This document shows, piece after piece, positions 30,677 to 42,200 of a stretch of 64,000 bases of DNA. Made by a program: the position numbers and the translations under genes. Below the pieces are notes generated by a model. That model ran no database searches, was not told the DNA's origin, and saw only the letters and a list, made by a program, of their open reading frames with translations. Location of the stretch: the NCBI GenBank assembly GCA_031292515.1, contig JARLGZ010000165.1:1-64000 (forward strand). The letters are read 5' to 3'. Positions within the stretch are counted from its first letter, which is position 1. The number at the start of each line of letters is the position of its first letter. The stretch is from Puia sp. Lineage in GTDB: Bacteria > Bacteroidota > Bacteroidia > Chitinophagales > Chitinophagaceae.

Positions 30677-33600
30677 ATGAAAAGCCCCTTTCGCAAACTT
30701 ATTCGCATTTCGATTGTCCTGTTTGTCGTGGTGATTTTATTTAATTTCTTCGGATATTATCTAAACCACATAAAATCGGTCGAAAATAAGGAATTGGTCG
30801 AAAGTATTTCCATTTCCGGAAACCAACAGACGATCAGCCAGTTGATCACAAAAAACGCCTTCCTGCTGCTGGAAAGCCCAGGCAACAATCCCAAGACGAA
30901 TGCCATCAAGGATAGCCTGTCCAATGAGCTGGCAGGGTTCAAAATGCAGCAGAGCGTGCTGCAAAAACAGATTGAATCTCCCGAACTTCCTGTTCCTCCT
31001 CATTTTTTAGCAATCAAAGTATTGCTTTCGGGGACCGACCCCTATTTCAATGCCATTATAAACATCGGGGAAGAGCTTGCGGCGGCCGATTCCGCCGTAT
31101 TGCACAACAACAAACAGCAATTCCTGCGTGACCTCCTCTACAATGACCAGCAATTCCAGTCGCGGATGAACGGGATCACCCAGCACTATACCGCCATGGT
31201 CAACGAGAAAAACTCCGAGCTGTCCAGGATCGACATCGGAAAGCTCGTCCTGCTGGTCATCGCTATCGGATGCCTGATCGTACTGGTACTCGAACCCGCC
31301 TTCAAAAAAGGAGAGAATAACTACAAAGAACTGCAGAAGGCCAAAAACGAACTGGTAAGCGATAAAAAATATCTGTCTTCCATCCTGCGGTCCCAGACCA
31401 ACTATGTGATCCGGTTGAGCCGGACCGGTCAGTTCACCTACGCAAACACCGCCTTCCTGAATACCTTCGGCTACCGGGAAGATGAAATCCGCCATATCAA
31501 TTTCAACACCACCATTTTTTCGAAAGACCTCCAGCGGTGCCGGCAGGTCGCCGACGAATGCTGGAAAAATCCGGGAAAGATCTGCCGCCTGCTGATCCGG
31601 AAACCCATCCGGAACACCCCGAGCTTCCTCTGGACCGAATGGGAGTTCCTCGCCCTCACCAATGAGAGCGGATTGGTGGACGAAATACAGGGTATAGGCC
31701 TGGATGTAACGGACAGGGTACAGATCCAGGAAGTCAAGGAGGACGCGATTCAGACCCTCTCCTACGCGATGACCTATGCGAAAATGGGTTCCTGGAAACT
31801 CAACCTCGGGACCGGCGACTTCCTGTTCAGCCGGGAGCTGAAAGCGCTGCTGGCTCTTGACGAAGAAGATCCGGATAATGTCTCCCTCGAAGATTTTCTT
31901 CAGCTGTATATAGTACCCGAAGACTTTAGCCTCGTTTCGCAGGAGTTTTCGAAAGCCATGCGGAACAAAGAGAACATCGGATATGAGACATCCTTCTCCT
32001 GCCGGATCATCACCAAACAGGGATGGATGCGCTACCTCTCCGTAAAAGGCAAAATAACCGACGAACAGGGCAGCTTTGGGATCGCCCAGGACATCACCTC
32101 GCAGAAAGAAGCGGAAAATGCGCTGTTGAACAGCGAACAGAAATTCCGGCTGCTGGCAGAAAACTCGGAGGACATCATCAGCGTCCACGCACTGGACGGA
32201 ACGGTCTGGTATCTTTCCCCTTCGGTGACCACGGTTTTGGGTTACGATGTGGACGAAGTAGTCGGACGGTCCATCGAACAATATGTCCACCCGGATGACC
32301 GGCACAAGTTCGTAAACGCCGATGAGACCGCCTTTTTCTCTCATGATGAGGACAGGGGGGAGACGTCCGGTAACCTGATAAAAAACAAATACAACCAGGA
32401 CGAGACCATCATCATCCGTTACCGGGTACTTCGCAAAAAAGGCGATTATATCTGGCTGGAAAGTATCATCAAGCCGATCCTTGACGAAGATGAAATCGTC
32501 AAGCTGATCTGTACCTCCCGCAATATTACCGAACAGAAGCAGGCGCACGAGAAACTGAAAAAGAAAGATCAACTCCTCCAGGCGGTGGCTCAGGCTACCC
32601 ATTCCCTGCTGATCAATACCGACCTGGACATGGCCATCACAGAATCCATTCAGTCCCTCGGGAGCAAGTCCCTCGTCGACAGGGTTTATATTTTCCAGAA
32701 CCATTTTGATGAGAACCTGCAGCAATGGCTGACCACCGAGACGCATGAATGGACCGACGACGCTTATGCTTACCGGCTGACGAACCCCGAAATCAATGTG
32801 AAGAACATCCCTTTTGAAAATATCAAAAAGATCATCGAACCCTTGCAAAAGCGGCGTCCTTTCCTGAGCTATAAGAAAGATGAACGGGACCCCCAGCTAA
32901 AAGCCATCTTCGAGAAGAGCAGTCTGTTGTCTTCAGTCGCGGTCCCTATCTTCCTGCAGGACCATTTCTGGGGTTTTGTTGGCTTTGACGCTTATAAAAG
33001 AGAGCGTGAATGGTCGGAAGCGGAATTCTCTATCCTTCGTTCCTATGCCTCTTCCCTTGCCGCGGCCATCAAGCGGAAGCAGATCACCGAAGAGATGGTC
33101 CAGGCCAGAAAGCTCGCTGAATCCGCCAGTCATGCGAAGAGTGAATTCATGGCCAATATGAGCCATGAACTACGCACCCCTATGAACGGGATCATCGGTT
33201 TTACGGACCTCGTGCTTACGACAGAACTGCAGAAAGCGCAGCGGGAATATCTTCAGAACGTAAAAAAATCGGCATACGGCCTCCTCGGCATCATCAATGA
33301 TATCCTCGATTTCTCAAAGATCGAGGCGGGCAAACTGCTGATCGACAATACCCTTTTCAAGCTGGATGAACTGATCGAAGAGACGATCGACATCCTGACG
33401 GTAAAGGCTTTTGAGAAGAAACTGGAAATGCTTTGCCGGATCGAACCCTCGATCCCTTCCCAGTTCCTCGGCGACCCCGTGCGAATTCGCCAGATTGTCG
33501 TCAACCTGCTCGGCAATGCCATCAAATTCACCAGCGACGGCGAAATATTCGTCTCGCTCACGAAGACCAGCGAAATCTACACCCAGGACGGGAGAAAATT

Positions 33601-34687
33601 TATGAAGCTGGCCGTACTGGTCAAGGATTCCGGGATAGGCATCCCCCGCGAGAAACTCCAAAAGATATTCGAAAGCTTTACGCAGGCAGATACATCGACG
33701 ACCCGGAAATACGGGGGTACCGGTCTGGGCCTCACCATTTCCAAGAGCCTCTCGGAACTCATGGGGGGTTACCTGTCCGTGGAAAGCGAACCGGGTAATG
33801 GCAGCTCCTTTACCCTTCACCTCGTTTTGGAAGTCGCCAACGAACAGTCGGAAGTGCTTTTGCCGCGAAGACCTCTTTTAAAGAAGGTGCTGATCGTCGA
33901 TGACAATGAAACCAATCGCCGCCTGATGAAAGAGAGTTTCGATTATTTTCGTATTGCAGCCGAAACAGCAGGTAGCGGCATCGAGGCCCTGCGGATCATA
34001 GCCGAGGCAACGCACAGGAATGAGCCCTTCAATCTGATCATCACCGACCACCAGATGCCGGGCATGGACGGGATCACGCTCGTAAAGGAGATAAAAAAAG
34101 AATGGCCGGACTCGGAACAGCCTTTTGTCCTGATGCTGTCTTCACTCGAAAAGAATATCTATCAGCACGAGGCGGGAAAAGCCGGGATCAGCAAATTCCT
34201 GTCCAAGCCGGTAAAAATGCACGAGCTTCATGCCACCCTCTTGTCACTCTTCGAAAAGAACATGCAAAACGATCTTCTGCATCCTTCCCTGCCCAGCATC
34301 GAAAAAATCACGGAGCCTTCCAGCATCATGGTGGCCGACGACGACCCCATCAATATGCTGCTGATCTCCGAAGTATTACGCAGGCTGGGATTCGAGGTGA
34401 TACAGGTGATGAATGGGCGGGAAGCGCTGGATAAGCTGCCCCATTGCGACCCGGTAATGATCTTTATGGACGTAAATATGCCCGAGATGGATGGCTATAC
34501 GACGACACGCCTCATCAGGCAGCTGCCGGAGCCCCACTGTAATATCCCGATCATAGCCCTTACGGCCGATGCGATGAAAGGCGATCGTGAAAAATGCCTG
34601 GAAGCCGGTATGAATAATTACATCTCCAAACCCTTCCGCCTCGAAGAGATCGATGAGATGCTGAAGAACTATACGCTGCTGGTTTGA
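30677..34687 (+). CDS. Hybrid sensor histidine kinase with three PAS, GAF and two receiver domains
   Basis: This 1336-residue protein has two membrane helices (about 10-30 and 188-208) around a periplasmic sensor domain of about 155 residues. Then come three PAS/PAC units (about 230-615), a GAF domain (about 630-800), the dimerisation helix with [12 protein letters not shown] (phosphorylated His830), the ATPase domain ([23 protein letters not shown]), and two receiver domains. The first receiver has Asp1124 ([12 protein letters not shown]) and the second Asp1265 ([11 protein letters not shown]). No Hpt domain or separate DNA-binding regulator is adjacent, so the output is not visible. ATG 30677 is used; a TTG one codon earlier is possible. 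Confidence 0.93.
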   Translation: MKSPFRKLIRISIVLFVVVILFNFFGYYLNHIKSVENKELVESISISGNQQTISQLITKNAFLLLESPGNNPKTNAIKDSLSNELAGFKMQQSVLQKQIESPELPVPPHFLAIKVLLSGTDPYFNAIINIGEELAAADSAVLHNNKQQFLRDLLYNDQQFQSRMNGITQHYTAMVNEKNSELSRIDIGKLVLLVIAIGCLIVLVLEPAFKKGENNYKELQKAKNELVSDKKYLSSILRSQTNYVIRLSRTGQFTYANTAFLNTFGYREDEIRHINFNTTIFSKDLQRCRQVADECWKNPGKICRLLIRKPIRNTPSFLWTEWEFLALTNESGLVDEIQGIGLDVTDRVQIQEVKEDAIQTLSYAMTYAKMGSWKLNLGTGDFLFSRELKALLALDEEDPDNVSLEDFLQLYIVPEDFSLVSQEFSKAMRNKENIGYETSFSCRIITKQGWMRYLSVKGKITDEQGSFGIAQDITSQKEAENALLNSEQKFRLLAENSEDIISVHALDGTVWYLSPSVTTVLGYDVDEVVGRSIEQYVHPDDRHKFVNADETAFFSHDEDRGETSGNLIKNKYNQDETIIIRYRVLRKKGDYIWLESIIKPILDEDEIVKLICTSRNITEQKQAHEKLKKKDQLLQAVAQATHSLLINTDLDMAITESIQSLGSKSLVDRVYIFQNHFDENLQQWLTTETHEWTDDAYAYRLTNPEINVKNIPFENIKKIIEPLQKRRPFLSYKKDERDPQLKAIFEKSSLLSSVAVPIFLQDHFWGFVGFDAYKREREWSEAEFSILRSYASSLAAAIKRKQITEEMVQARKLAESASHAKSEFMANMSHELRTPMNGIIGFTDLVLTTELQKAQREYLQNVKKSAYGLLGIINDILDFSKIEAGKLLIDNTLFKLDELIEETIDILTVKAFEKKLEMLCRIEPSIPSQFLGDPVRIRQIVVNLLGNAIKFTSDGEIFVSLTKTSEIYTQDGRKFMKLAVLVKDSGIGIPREKLQKIFESFTQADTSTTRKYGGTGLGLTISKSLSELMGGYLSVESEPGNGSSFTLHLVLEVANEQSEVLLPRRPLLKKVLIVDDNETNRRLMKESFDYFRIAAETAGSGIEALRIIAEATHRNEPFNLIITDHQMPGMDGITLVKEIKKEWPDSEQPFVLMLSSLEKNIYQHEAGKAGISKFLSKPVKMHELHATLLSLFEKNMQNDLLHPSLPSIEKITEPSSIMVADDDPINMLLISEVLRRLGFEVIQVMNGREALDKLPHCDPVMIFMDVNMPEMDGYTTTRLIRQLPEPHCNIPIIALTADAMKGDREKCLEAGMNNYISKPFRLEEIDEMLKNYTLLV

Positions 34688-34689
34688 CC

Positions 34690-35070
34690 ATGAAAAGAAG
34701 CTTACTCTATATAATGGCCCTGTTTTATATGGCGGCGGGCATCAATCATTTTGCGAATGCTCCCGTATATGCGGCGATCATGCCGCCGTGGCTGCCTTAT
34801 CATCTGCCGCTGATCTACCTGAGCGGTATCTTCGAGTTTGTATTCGGCGCGCTGCTGATTCCGCAGAGAACGCGGCCTGCGGCGGCCTGGTTGATCGTAT
34901 TGCTGCTGATCGCCATATTCCCCGCCAATATACAGATGACCCTCAATTATGTGAGACAGCACAATCCTTCGCTATGGATAACGCTCGTTCGTTTACCGCT
35001 GCAAGGGGTCTTAATCGCCTGGGCATGGTATTATACCCGCAGGCCGGCATCGGGAATAGGATCTGACTGA
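34690..35070 (+). CDS. DoxX-like membrane protein
   Basis: This 126-residue protein has four membrane helices and belongs to the DoxX-like group (LYIMALFYMAAGINHFANAP, LIYLSGIFEFVFGALLIP and the following helices). Members are often of unknown function. It starts two bases after the kinase stop, so the two are probably co-transcribed. The ATG at 34690 is preferred over a TTG at 34684, which would overlap the kinase stop. After its stop come ATGAGAAAGGGCTGATTGAATGACA words like those near 44915. Confidence 0.8.
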   Translation: MKRSLLYIMALFYMAAGINHFANAPVYAAIMPPWLPYHLPLIYLSGIFEFVFGALLIPQRTRPAAAWLIVLLLIAIFPANIQMTLNYVRQHNPSLWITLVRLPLQGVLIAWAWYYTRRPASGIGSD

Positions 35071-35099
35071 ATGAGAAAGGGCTGATTGAATGACAAATA

Positions 35100-35672
35100 C
35101 TATTTATTATCTGTGATGGATCCCTGGCCTTCTTCCCCGGGATGATCATATACGCTGATAAGGATCTTCCAGCCCTTCTGATCGGATTGGAGGGTCAGGT
35201 CGACTTTCAGCTTTTTAACATCGCTCATTCCCGGGAGCAGCGAGAAAAGGACCCGGTTGGTCTTCCTGTCTTCCAACGGCGCTTCATATTGGCCGCTCAG
35301 GATAAAATGCTTGTCACCCCCGGTCCTGATGATCGTATTGCGGATCTGGTCGAAAAGTTCCTTGAACTTTTTGCTGGCATTTTCGAAATTCCGTGTCTCC
35401 AAAACAGTGCAGGTCCAGCTATATTCGTCAAGACGGGCCATCGTATAACGGGAAACAACACAGGAGGCGGAGCCCGGCAGCTGTACCGTAGACCGGTATT
35501 CGGCGGTTTGATGATTCTCCGCAATTACCTCTCCCTTCAGGTCCCGGAATCCATTGGGATAATCCTGGATGACCTCTTCAAGAACGGCGTTGGTTCTGTT
35601 TGAAAAAACCCCTTGCGCGAGAAGCATCGCAGAAACTGGTAGCAAAGCAATTGTTAAAACTAAGATTCTCAT
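35100..35672 (-). CDS. Uncharacterised secreted protein, 190 residues
   Basis: The signal peptide MRILVLTIALLPVSAMLLAQ is clear from ATG 35672. A TTG-start reading 15 codons longer is rejected. The mature part (LEEVIQDYPNGFRDLKGEVI, then STVQLPGSASCVVSRY) and the segment RNTIIRTGGDKHFILSGQYE look like a conserved Bacteroidota secreted domain of alpha-beta type. I cannot name a family or function. It is convergent with the DoxX gene, 29 bases apart, with no strong terminator between them. Confidence 0.6.
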   Translation of the reverse strand: MRILVLTIALLPVSAMLLAQGVFSNRTNAVLEEVIQDYPNGFRDLKGEVIAENHQTAEYRSTVQLPGSASCVVSRYTMARLDEYSWTCTVLETRNFENASKKFKELFDQIRNTIIRTGGDKHFILSGQYEAPLEDRKTNRVLFSLLPGMSDVKKLKVDLTLQSDQKGWKILISVYDHPGEEGQGSITDNK

Positions 35673-35820
35673 GGTAAGGATTTTCAACAAAATACCATAA
35701 ATTACAGGGTAAAGCAATAGAAAAAATACGTACTCGTTTTAACAAATCTTACATACTAAACCGAAGAAACAGACGTTATTTTCTCCATTATTGAACAAAA
35801 CCCGTTCAAAACCAATACCA

Positions 35821-35991
35821 ATGAAGAAGAACAACATGCAGCATGACACCCACAAAGCGAAGATTTACAAAGACATCTATCGTCCCTCGACAAACCCCGG
35901 ACGCTTCCTCAGAACCTTATTATCCGTGATATTGATGGGACAGTCCCCGGTAGGCAGCGGTTCTTATTTACATCCCAAGAAGTCAAAATAA
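35821..35991 (+). CDS. Small basic protein, 56 residues
   Basis: The ORF MKKNNMQHDTHKAKIYKD starts at ATG 35821 and ends at TAA 35991. It is basic, with one hydrophobic patch (LRTLLSVILMGQSPVG). I do not recognise it. A terminator-like hairpin (36004-36027) follows within 15 bases, which supports a real short transcript. It may be a small secreted or membrane-interacting peptide. Confidence 0.4.
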   Translation: MKKNNMQHDTHKAKIYKDIYRPSTNPGRFLRTLLSVILMGQSPVGSGSYLHPKKSK

Positions 35992-36003
35992 AAAGCATTC
36001 CGG

Positions 36004-36030
36004 CAGCCGGTTATTTATGGCCGGTTGTTT
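36004..36030 (+). terminator. Terminator-like hairpin after the small ORF
   Basis: CAGCCGG (36004-36010) pairs with CCGGTTG (36021-36027), with one wobble, around a ten-base loop, followed by TTT. Confidence 0.5.
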
Positions 36031-36043
36031 GCTTGTAGTAGAA

Positions 36044-36117
36044 AGCACTTACCTCTGAAATTTTTACAAAGTGCTGAAGAGGTCGTCCCGAAGCAAAAGG
36101 GATGGCCTCTTATTTTT
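36044..36117 (+). ncRNA. Two-hairpin element ending in a strong terminator
   Basis: A first hairpin, AGCACTT/AAGTGCT (36044-36050 and 36069-36075), is followed by a 13-pair stem (36077-36089 with 36099-36111, two wobbles) and ATTTTTG. ACCTCT inside the first loop (36051-36056) can also pair with AGAGG in the second stem, so two alternative folds exist. No plus-strand gene follows before the convergent gene, so a small RNA or a two-step 3' end is likely. Confidence 0.45.
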
Positions 36118-36177
36118 GATGCCCTTACCGGAGTAAAACAAAAAGGACATCATTCTGCAGGACTCTCCCGAACCGGC

Positions 36178-39021
36178 CTAAAAGTTGCCCCCGCCTCCTC
36201 CTCTCATTCCTCCGCCACCGTCACCACCGCGGAAACGACCACCGCCGGGGAACATACCCGGCATCCGCCGCTGGTTGGAACCGGCGAAATTGTTCAGATT
36301 CCAGGTGAACGTCAGCATGACATAACGGGAAAGCGTATTATTCCGGGTAGCCGTATAGCCCTGTCCCGAGACCGTCTTGTTTACATAGGTATTCGAATTC
36401 AGCAGGTCGAAGGCCGTCAGCCGGATCTCTCCGTTCTTCTTCTTAAACAGGGACTTGGCGATGCTGGGGCTGAGTAAGGGTATACTTGCATTATAACCGG
36501 CCGTATGGGTATTGGTATACGTATAGTCAAAGGTCGTAGCGATCAGCCAGCCGCTATTCGTATAGGCGGTTATCTCGGCGCTGAACTTCTGGGTGAAATA
36601 ATCCAGGTTCTGGGAAGTGTTCAACGTATTGCTCCCGATATTATAGGACGAGGCCGAACTGAAGTTCATGTCGAAGTTCTTCTTGATATTCGTCGTCCAC
36701 GAGATCGTCTCGCCCAAAAGCGTATTCCTCGAATAGTCGTGGGTGTACACGACGGTGCTCGAATCACTGCCAACCAGGGTCTGGCTTTGAGAATAGTTTA
36801 TATTGGTGATAAAGTTCAGGTTCGATTTCGGCTTCTTCAACGCGATCCCATAATTAAAATAACCCGACAGGTTGTAGGTGCCGTTCAGGTTTACATAGGT
36901 GCTCGTCTGGCCGCCTGTACGGTGATTCAAGACCTGGCTTTGGATATCGTTTACGATGGTGCTGGCATTGATCGTCGCAAAGATGACATTCTGGGTGCCG
37001 GGATCGAAGGAGGAATACAGCATCCGGACGCTATGGGTGAATTGCGGTTTCAGGTTCGGGTTACCCACGGTATAGTTGATCGAATCCGTGGTGGTCGTCA
37101 AAGGCTGCAGCTGGGAGGCTGTCGGCGTTCCCGTCCTGCCCATATAGAAGAAACGCAGCCTTTGCGTCTTTGAAAAAGAATATTGAAAATTGACCGTCGG
37201 AGTCAGGTTGACATAGTTGTGGGTCACCGTAATATCCTTCGTGGTATTGTGGCTATCGAAATCCATAAACTGGATACCCGTTCCCATATTCAGGTTGAAC
37301 TTGGCATTCTGGATACGATAGTTAAGACCAAACCGGTTCGAATTGGAGGTAAACTTGTAGGAGTTGCTGAACAGGCTGTCAAAAGACTTGAAACCATGTA
37401 CCGAGTCCACAAAATCATAGGTATTATTGACCGTGTTGCTCTTGTTATAAGTGTAATTATAGGTTAGCTGGACAACCTGGTTCTTCCCCACGGGTTCGGT
37501 ATAAGACAACGTGGGACTGAAATTATAGGAATGCAGGGAATCATTATAATATTGATTCAGGGAATCGGTCCGGTTGAGATTATAAAACTTATTGACCGAA
37601 TAGTTATAACCGTCCCCGTTATTCACATTCACGGTCCCGGTAAGATCCAGGGAAAGGGTCCGGTAGGGCTTTTTGAATTTATGCCGGTAGGTCAGGTTGG
37701 ACCCGTTGATATTGAAACCGCTGTTGATGCTGGACGTATAGCCGTTTGTGGAATTGATCAGATTGCCGTTCTGATCGACGGTACTCGAATTGGACGAACC
37801 GTTTGGCTTGGTGGTCTGAAAAGTGAGGTTGGGTCGGAACACCAGGTCGTCGCTGCTGTCGAACTTGGATTCCAGGTTGAGATAGATCCGCTGGTTCGTA
37901 GTCCGCTGATAGGCTAACTGGCTCGAACTGGTCATGTTGGAGCTATCGCTGCCCAGAAAGCTCTTCTCGGACAGCGTGGATCCGTTAGAGGCCACATGTT
38001 GGAAATTATAGAAATAGCTCCCGGTGGCATCAGTAGGCCCCCAGGTATCCTTGTAATTGATACCCCCGGCCCAGACCGTGGTAACGCCGGGGCTCGTCTG
38101 GTTGGTTGCCGCCGCCGGACCACCGCCGCCGCGTCTGCTGCCGGAGCCTCCTAAGATGTCCTGGATGGTAAAATTCTGTTTGTTGATATCATTGCCCTGC
38201 CCGAGGACGGAGACCTGCTGGTCGTTGTCGAAGCGGTGCATATTGATGCTGTTGTCATAGTCCTCGTTGGTGCCCGCCCCTGCAACCACCCTGCCGAAGT
38301 AACCCTGGCGGTTGGCCTTCTTGGTGGTGATATTGATGGTCTTCACACGATTCCCATCATCAAAACCCGAAAATTTGCTCTGGTCGTCCAGGTCATCGAA
38401 GACCTGTATCTTTTCGATGACATCCGGCGGAAGGTTGCGTGTTGCCAGCTTGGGGTCATCGCTAAAAAAGCGTTTGCCGTTCACCAGAACCCGTTGGACA
38501 GTTTCCCCCTGCGCGGTAATATTGCCGCTTGCATCGACCTGTATCCCGGGAAATTTCTTCAACAGGTCTTCGGCCACCGCGTTGGGCTTCGTGGTATACA
38601 TCGCTGCGTTATATTCCACGGTATCTCCCTTGATCGCCATGGGCGGTCTTTGCACGATGACCGCCGCCATTTCTTCCGTGGCTTTTTGCATATAGAAGGT
38701 TCCAAAATCGACGTTCAGGCTGGTCGTATCGATTGAAAAAGTCCTGACGACGGGTTGAAATCCTTCGAATGTGATGATCAGGCGATATTTATCGGTTTTC
38801 AGGTTCCTGACTAAAAAAGCACCTTGCTTGTTGGTGACGACAAATTGCGCACCCGAGGAATCGCCGATCGGCGTCACCGAAACGGTCGCCGCGCTTAAAT
38901 TCATCTTGCCGGCTGTGTCAACGATCATGCCTTTTACCGTCCCTTTCACTTTTCCCTGTGAAAATGAATTAATTACAAAGAAAAGGCAGGTGAGAGGGAG
39001 CAAAATGACGAACTTTCTCAT
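36178..39021 (-). CDS. Outer-membrane beta-barrel protein with carboxypeptidase-regulatory and plug domains
   Basis: This 947-residue protein has a signal peptide (FVILLPLTCLFFVINSFSQG), a CarboxypepD_reg-like domain (about 25-110), and a TonB-receptor plug with DLLKKFPGIQVDASGNIT, VLVNGKRFFSDDPKLA and VIEKIQVFDDLDDQSKFSGF. A long beta-barrel (OMP_b-brl_3 type) follows. The barrel family is often exporter- or substrate-uptake-related, and no SusD partner is beside it. The C-terminus is unusual: after MLTFTWNLNNFAG the chain continues into a glycine/arginine-rich tail (GGGRFRGGDGGGGMRGGG) and ends in F. A similar GSRRGGGGP loop lies near residue 300. Barrel proteins usually end in an aromatic strand, so the tail adds an extra exposed segment. 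Confidence 0.88.
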   Translation of the reverse strand: MRKFVILLPLTCLFFVINSFSQGKVKGTVKGMIVDTAGKMNLSAATVSVTPIGDSSGAQFVVTNKQGAFLVRNLKTDKYRLIITFEGFQPVVRTFSIDTTSLNVDFGTFYMQKATEEMAAVIVQRPPMAIKGDTVEYNAAMYTTKPNAVAEDLLKKFPGIQVDASGNITAQGETVQRVLVNGKRFFSDDPKLATRNLPPDVIEKIQVFDDLDDQSKFSGFDDGNRVKTINITTKKANRQGYFGRVVAGAGTNEDYDNSINMHRFDNDQQVSVLGQGNDINKQNFTIQDILGGSGSRRGGGGPAAATNQTSPGVTTVWAGGINYKDTWGPTDATGSYFYNFQHVASNGSTLSEKSFLGSDSSNMTSSSQLAYQRTTNQRIYLNLESKFDSSDDLVFRPNLTFQTTKPNGSSNSSTVDQNGNLINSTNGYTSSINSGFNINGSNLTYRHKFKKPYRTLSLDLTGTVNVNNGDGYNYSVNKFYNLNRTDSLNQYYNDSLHSYNFSPTLSYTEPVGKNQVVQLTYNYTYNKSNTVNNTYDFVDSVHGFKSFDSLFSNSYKFTSNSNRFGLNYRIQNAKFNLNMGTGIQFMDFDSHNTTKDITVTHNYVNLTPTVNFQYSFSKTQRLRFFYMGRTGTPTASQLQPLTTTTDSINYTVGNPNLKPQFTHSVRMLYSSFDPGTQNVIFATINASTIVNDIQSQVLNHRTGGQTSTYVNLNGTYNLSGYFNYGIALKKPKSNLNFITNINYSQSQTLVGSDSSTVVYTHDYSRNTLLGETISWTTNIKKNFDMNFSSASSYNIGSNTLNTSQNLDYFTQKFSAEITAYTNSGWLIATTFDYTYTNTHTAGYNASIPLLSPSIAKSLFKKKNGEIRLTAFDLLNSNTYVNKTVSGQGYTATRNNTLSRYVMLTFTWNLNNFAGSNQRRMPGMFPGGGRFRGGDGGGGMRGGGGGNF

Positions 39022-39250
39022 TGATTCAGACTTTGATTTACTTCGATTTATCCGGCGCTCTAGCCCCCGGATCCCGATCAGTTTTAATTACAATTTAATC
39101 TAACAGACTGCTAAAATAGCAGCCCGTTTAGTGCTTCACCCGGGATGATATACAAGTGGCAAAAATTACATTGCCGATGGGTGAATAGGCGCCCCGTCTC
39201 ACCGGTCTTTCGGTGAATATAGCCTGAGGCGGTGAAATTCATAGTCATTT

Positions 39251-42200
39251 CTAGGAGAATAGGTATTCTACATCGGCCTTTGTGAGGCTCTTGACGAATC
39301 CGTCATCGTCAGCGATCAGGTCTCTCGCCAGCACCCGCTTCTTTTCCTGCAACTGCAGGATCTTGTCTTCAATGGTGTCTTTACAGATCATGCGGTAGGC
39401 GAAGATATTCTTTGTCTGACCGATACGGTGGGTCCGGTCGATGGCCTGCTGTTCAACCGCCGGGTTCCACCAGGGGTCAACGATATATACGTAGTCGGCT
39501 GCGGTCAGGTTCAGCCCCACACCTCCCGCCTTCAGGGAGATCAGGAATACGCGGCGGGTATCGTCCTTTTGGAAGCTCTGGATGGCCTTTTCCCTGTCCT
39601 GGGCAGAGGTGCTTCCGTCGAAATATTCATATTTGACGCCGAGCTGCTCCAGCCTTTCCCGGATCAGGGCCAGCATCCCGAGGAACTGCGAGAAAATCAA
39701 TGCTTTATGATCTCCGATGTTTTCGGTGATCTCACGGGCCAGCTCGTCAAGTTTGATAGAATGGTTGGGGTATTTATCCGTCTCATTCAGGATTGCCGGG
39801 GAATCGCAGATCTGCCGCAGCTTCATCAGGCCCTGCAGAATGGTAAGCTGTGATTTCTGAATGCCCTGGGTCTCGATAGTTCCCAGGATTTTATCCCGGA
39901 AGTCGTTTCGGTAGGCATCGTATACCTTCCGTTGTTCGTCTTCCATTTCACAGAACAGGATCGTCTCTGTTTTCTCGGGCAGATCCTTGGCCACTTGCTC
40001 TTTTGTACGCCGAAGGATAAAAGGATACAACAGTTTTCTGAGGTGATCCTTCCGGTCCTGTTCCCCGAATTTATCGATGGGCACGGCGAATTCCTGCCGG
40101 AAGAACTCGATACTGCCCAGCATGCCGGGATTCAGGAAGTTCATCTGTGCGAAAATATCGAAAGTGTTATTCTGCAAAGGGGTACCGCTCATACACAAGC
40201 GGTGTTTGGCATGCAGGAGGCAGGCGGCCTTGGTAACCTTGCTCGCCGGGTTCTTGATGGCCTGGGATTCATCCAGCACGACATAGTCGAAAGGAATTTC
40301 AAGCAACAGCTTTATATCGCTTCGGAGGGTGCCATAAGTGGTAATGATGATATGATATTGATCCAGCGCCTGTTTGTTCCGGGTCCGGTCTCCGCCATGA
40401 TGGATATAATAGCTTAGGTCCGGCGTGAATTTCCGGATTTCATTCTCCCAGTTGAACATCAGGGTGGTGGGACAAACGACCAGCGCCTTCAGCCCCTTAT
40501 GCGATTCTTTAAAATATTGGAGATACGACAGGGCCTGCACGGTCTTACCGAGACCCATATCGTCCGCCAGGATACCGCCCCAGTTGACCTCCTGCAGGTA
40601 ATTCAGCCAGTGAAAGCCATGCACCTGGTAAGGTCGCAAAATAGGTTCCAGGTGAGCGGGGGGAGGGATCTCCTTGATACGGTTAAACTCCCTCAGTTGT
40701 TCGTATTTTTCCTCCAGGCGGATGATCAGTTCCTCTTCGTTACGGCCCTCATACAGCTCATCGATCACGCTCATGTGATATTTCGAGAGGCGTAACTGGT
40801 TGCTTTTGCCTTCTCCTACCCGGAACAGCAAGGAATATTTTTTGATCCACTCCTCGGGAAGTACGCCCAAAGTGCCGTCGTCGAGCGGCACAAACTGCTG
40901 GCGGTTGGCAAGCGCTTTTTTGACATCCGCAATAGTCACCTTCTGGTCTCCGAATACGATATCGACCCGGGCGTCGAACCAATCGGTATTACTGCTGATA
41001 TGGATCTTGGTCTGGGGTTTGGCCGTATTGAACCGGAAATTTTTCAGCGCATCGTATCCATAAACAGGGATCTTCATTTCTTCCATCGCGTCGACGAACA
41101 GGAAGAACCAGTTGTTTTTCAATACGTCGCTTCCTTTCAACGCCAGGCTTTGCGAACCCTCCGGCCGGATAAACTGCGAGTGAAGGGATTCCAGCTTCCT
41201 GACAAACTGTAACTCAGCCTCCCTGTTGCGATGCACGATCAGGACCTTGCCGGCATCCGGCACGATGACCTCGTCCTTGCCCCCCGGTTTCGTTTCGAAA
41301 CCCTTGTAGGAGAACAGGGGTTGGAATACCAGGTAATCACCCTTCTCCTGCAGCAGCAGTTTTTTCTCGGGCTCCCCGTCTTTTACCTCTTTGACCAGCT
41401 CTTCATCGAATTCGACATGATACTCCCGGGTCAGCGGCAGCACAAACTCCTTTAACCGGGCGGCCCAGTCTTCTTTGGCGATAGTCATTCGACCCTTACC
41501 CATGAATTTCTCGATGAGCGTGATATCTTCCGGCCTGTTCCACAGGTAGAGGTTGCTGTTATAAAAGAAGAGGAGGCTCGTATTGCACTCGTTGAGTAGT
41601 ATTTCGACGGGCTGACCATTGATCTTGACAAAACACATCACCTCGAAATGGGTTCCCCTGGATGCCACCTTGAAAAAGGGGATAATGGGCTCCGCGGCGA
41701 TACCGATCGGCTGCAGGTTTGCGGTTTTGAAAGGTTTGTGACCATTCAGAAAAAATACAAAGGGGTTGGAACTGACATCCACGAACAGTTTCTTCAGCTT
41801 GGGATGCAGGTATTCTACCATCAGGGCCTTGGTCTCTTCCGGAAGATCATCTTCATCATGATGGATGATATTTTCCCAGATACCGCTGAAGGGTGAATTG
41901 CGGTTGAGGTATTTATTGATCTCCGGTCCCTGCATTTTTCGCAGAAAGGGTATCAGTTGTCTGTCCGGCTCGGTAAAAGCCTCCGCGTTCACAAATTTGG
42001 ACAGGTCCATCTGTTCGATCTTGCCCGTATACGACGACTGCTCTTCGTTACTCTCTCCCGAAATCGCGTCGAGTGCAAAACCGGGATAGGGGTTGTAGTT
42101 AAAATTAAAGACGATCCCCAGTCTTTGTGCCGCGCCGGCCGCCTTCTCTTCTTCGGTCTCGATCACGGGCTGCAGATTGGCTTCTACCGGCCTGGCCCGG

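Noticed and set aside
31007-32848. 613-codon open frame on the minus strand, inside the hybrid kinase gene
   Set aside because: Antisense shadow of PAS and GAF domains, which are clearly coded on plus.
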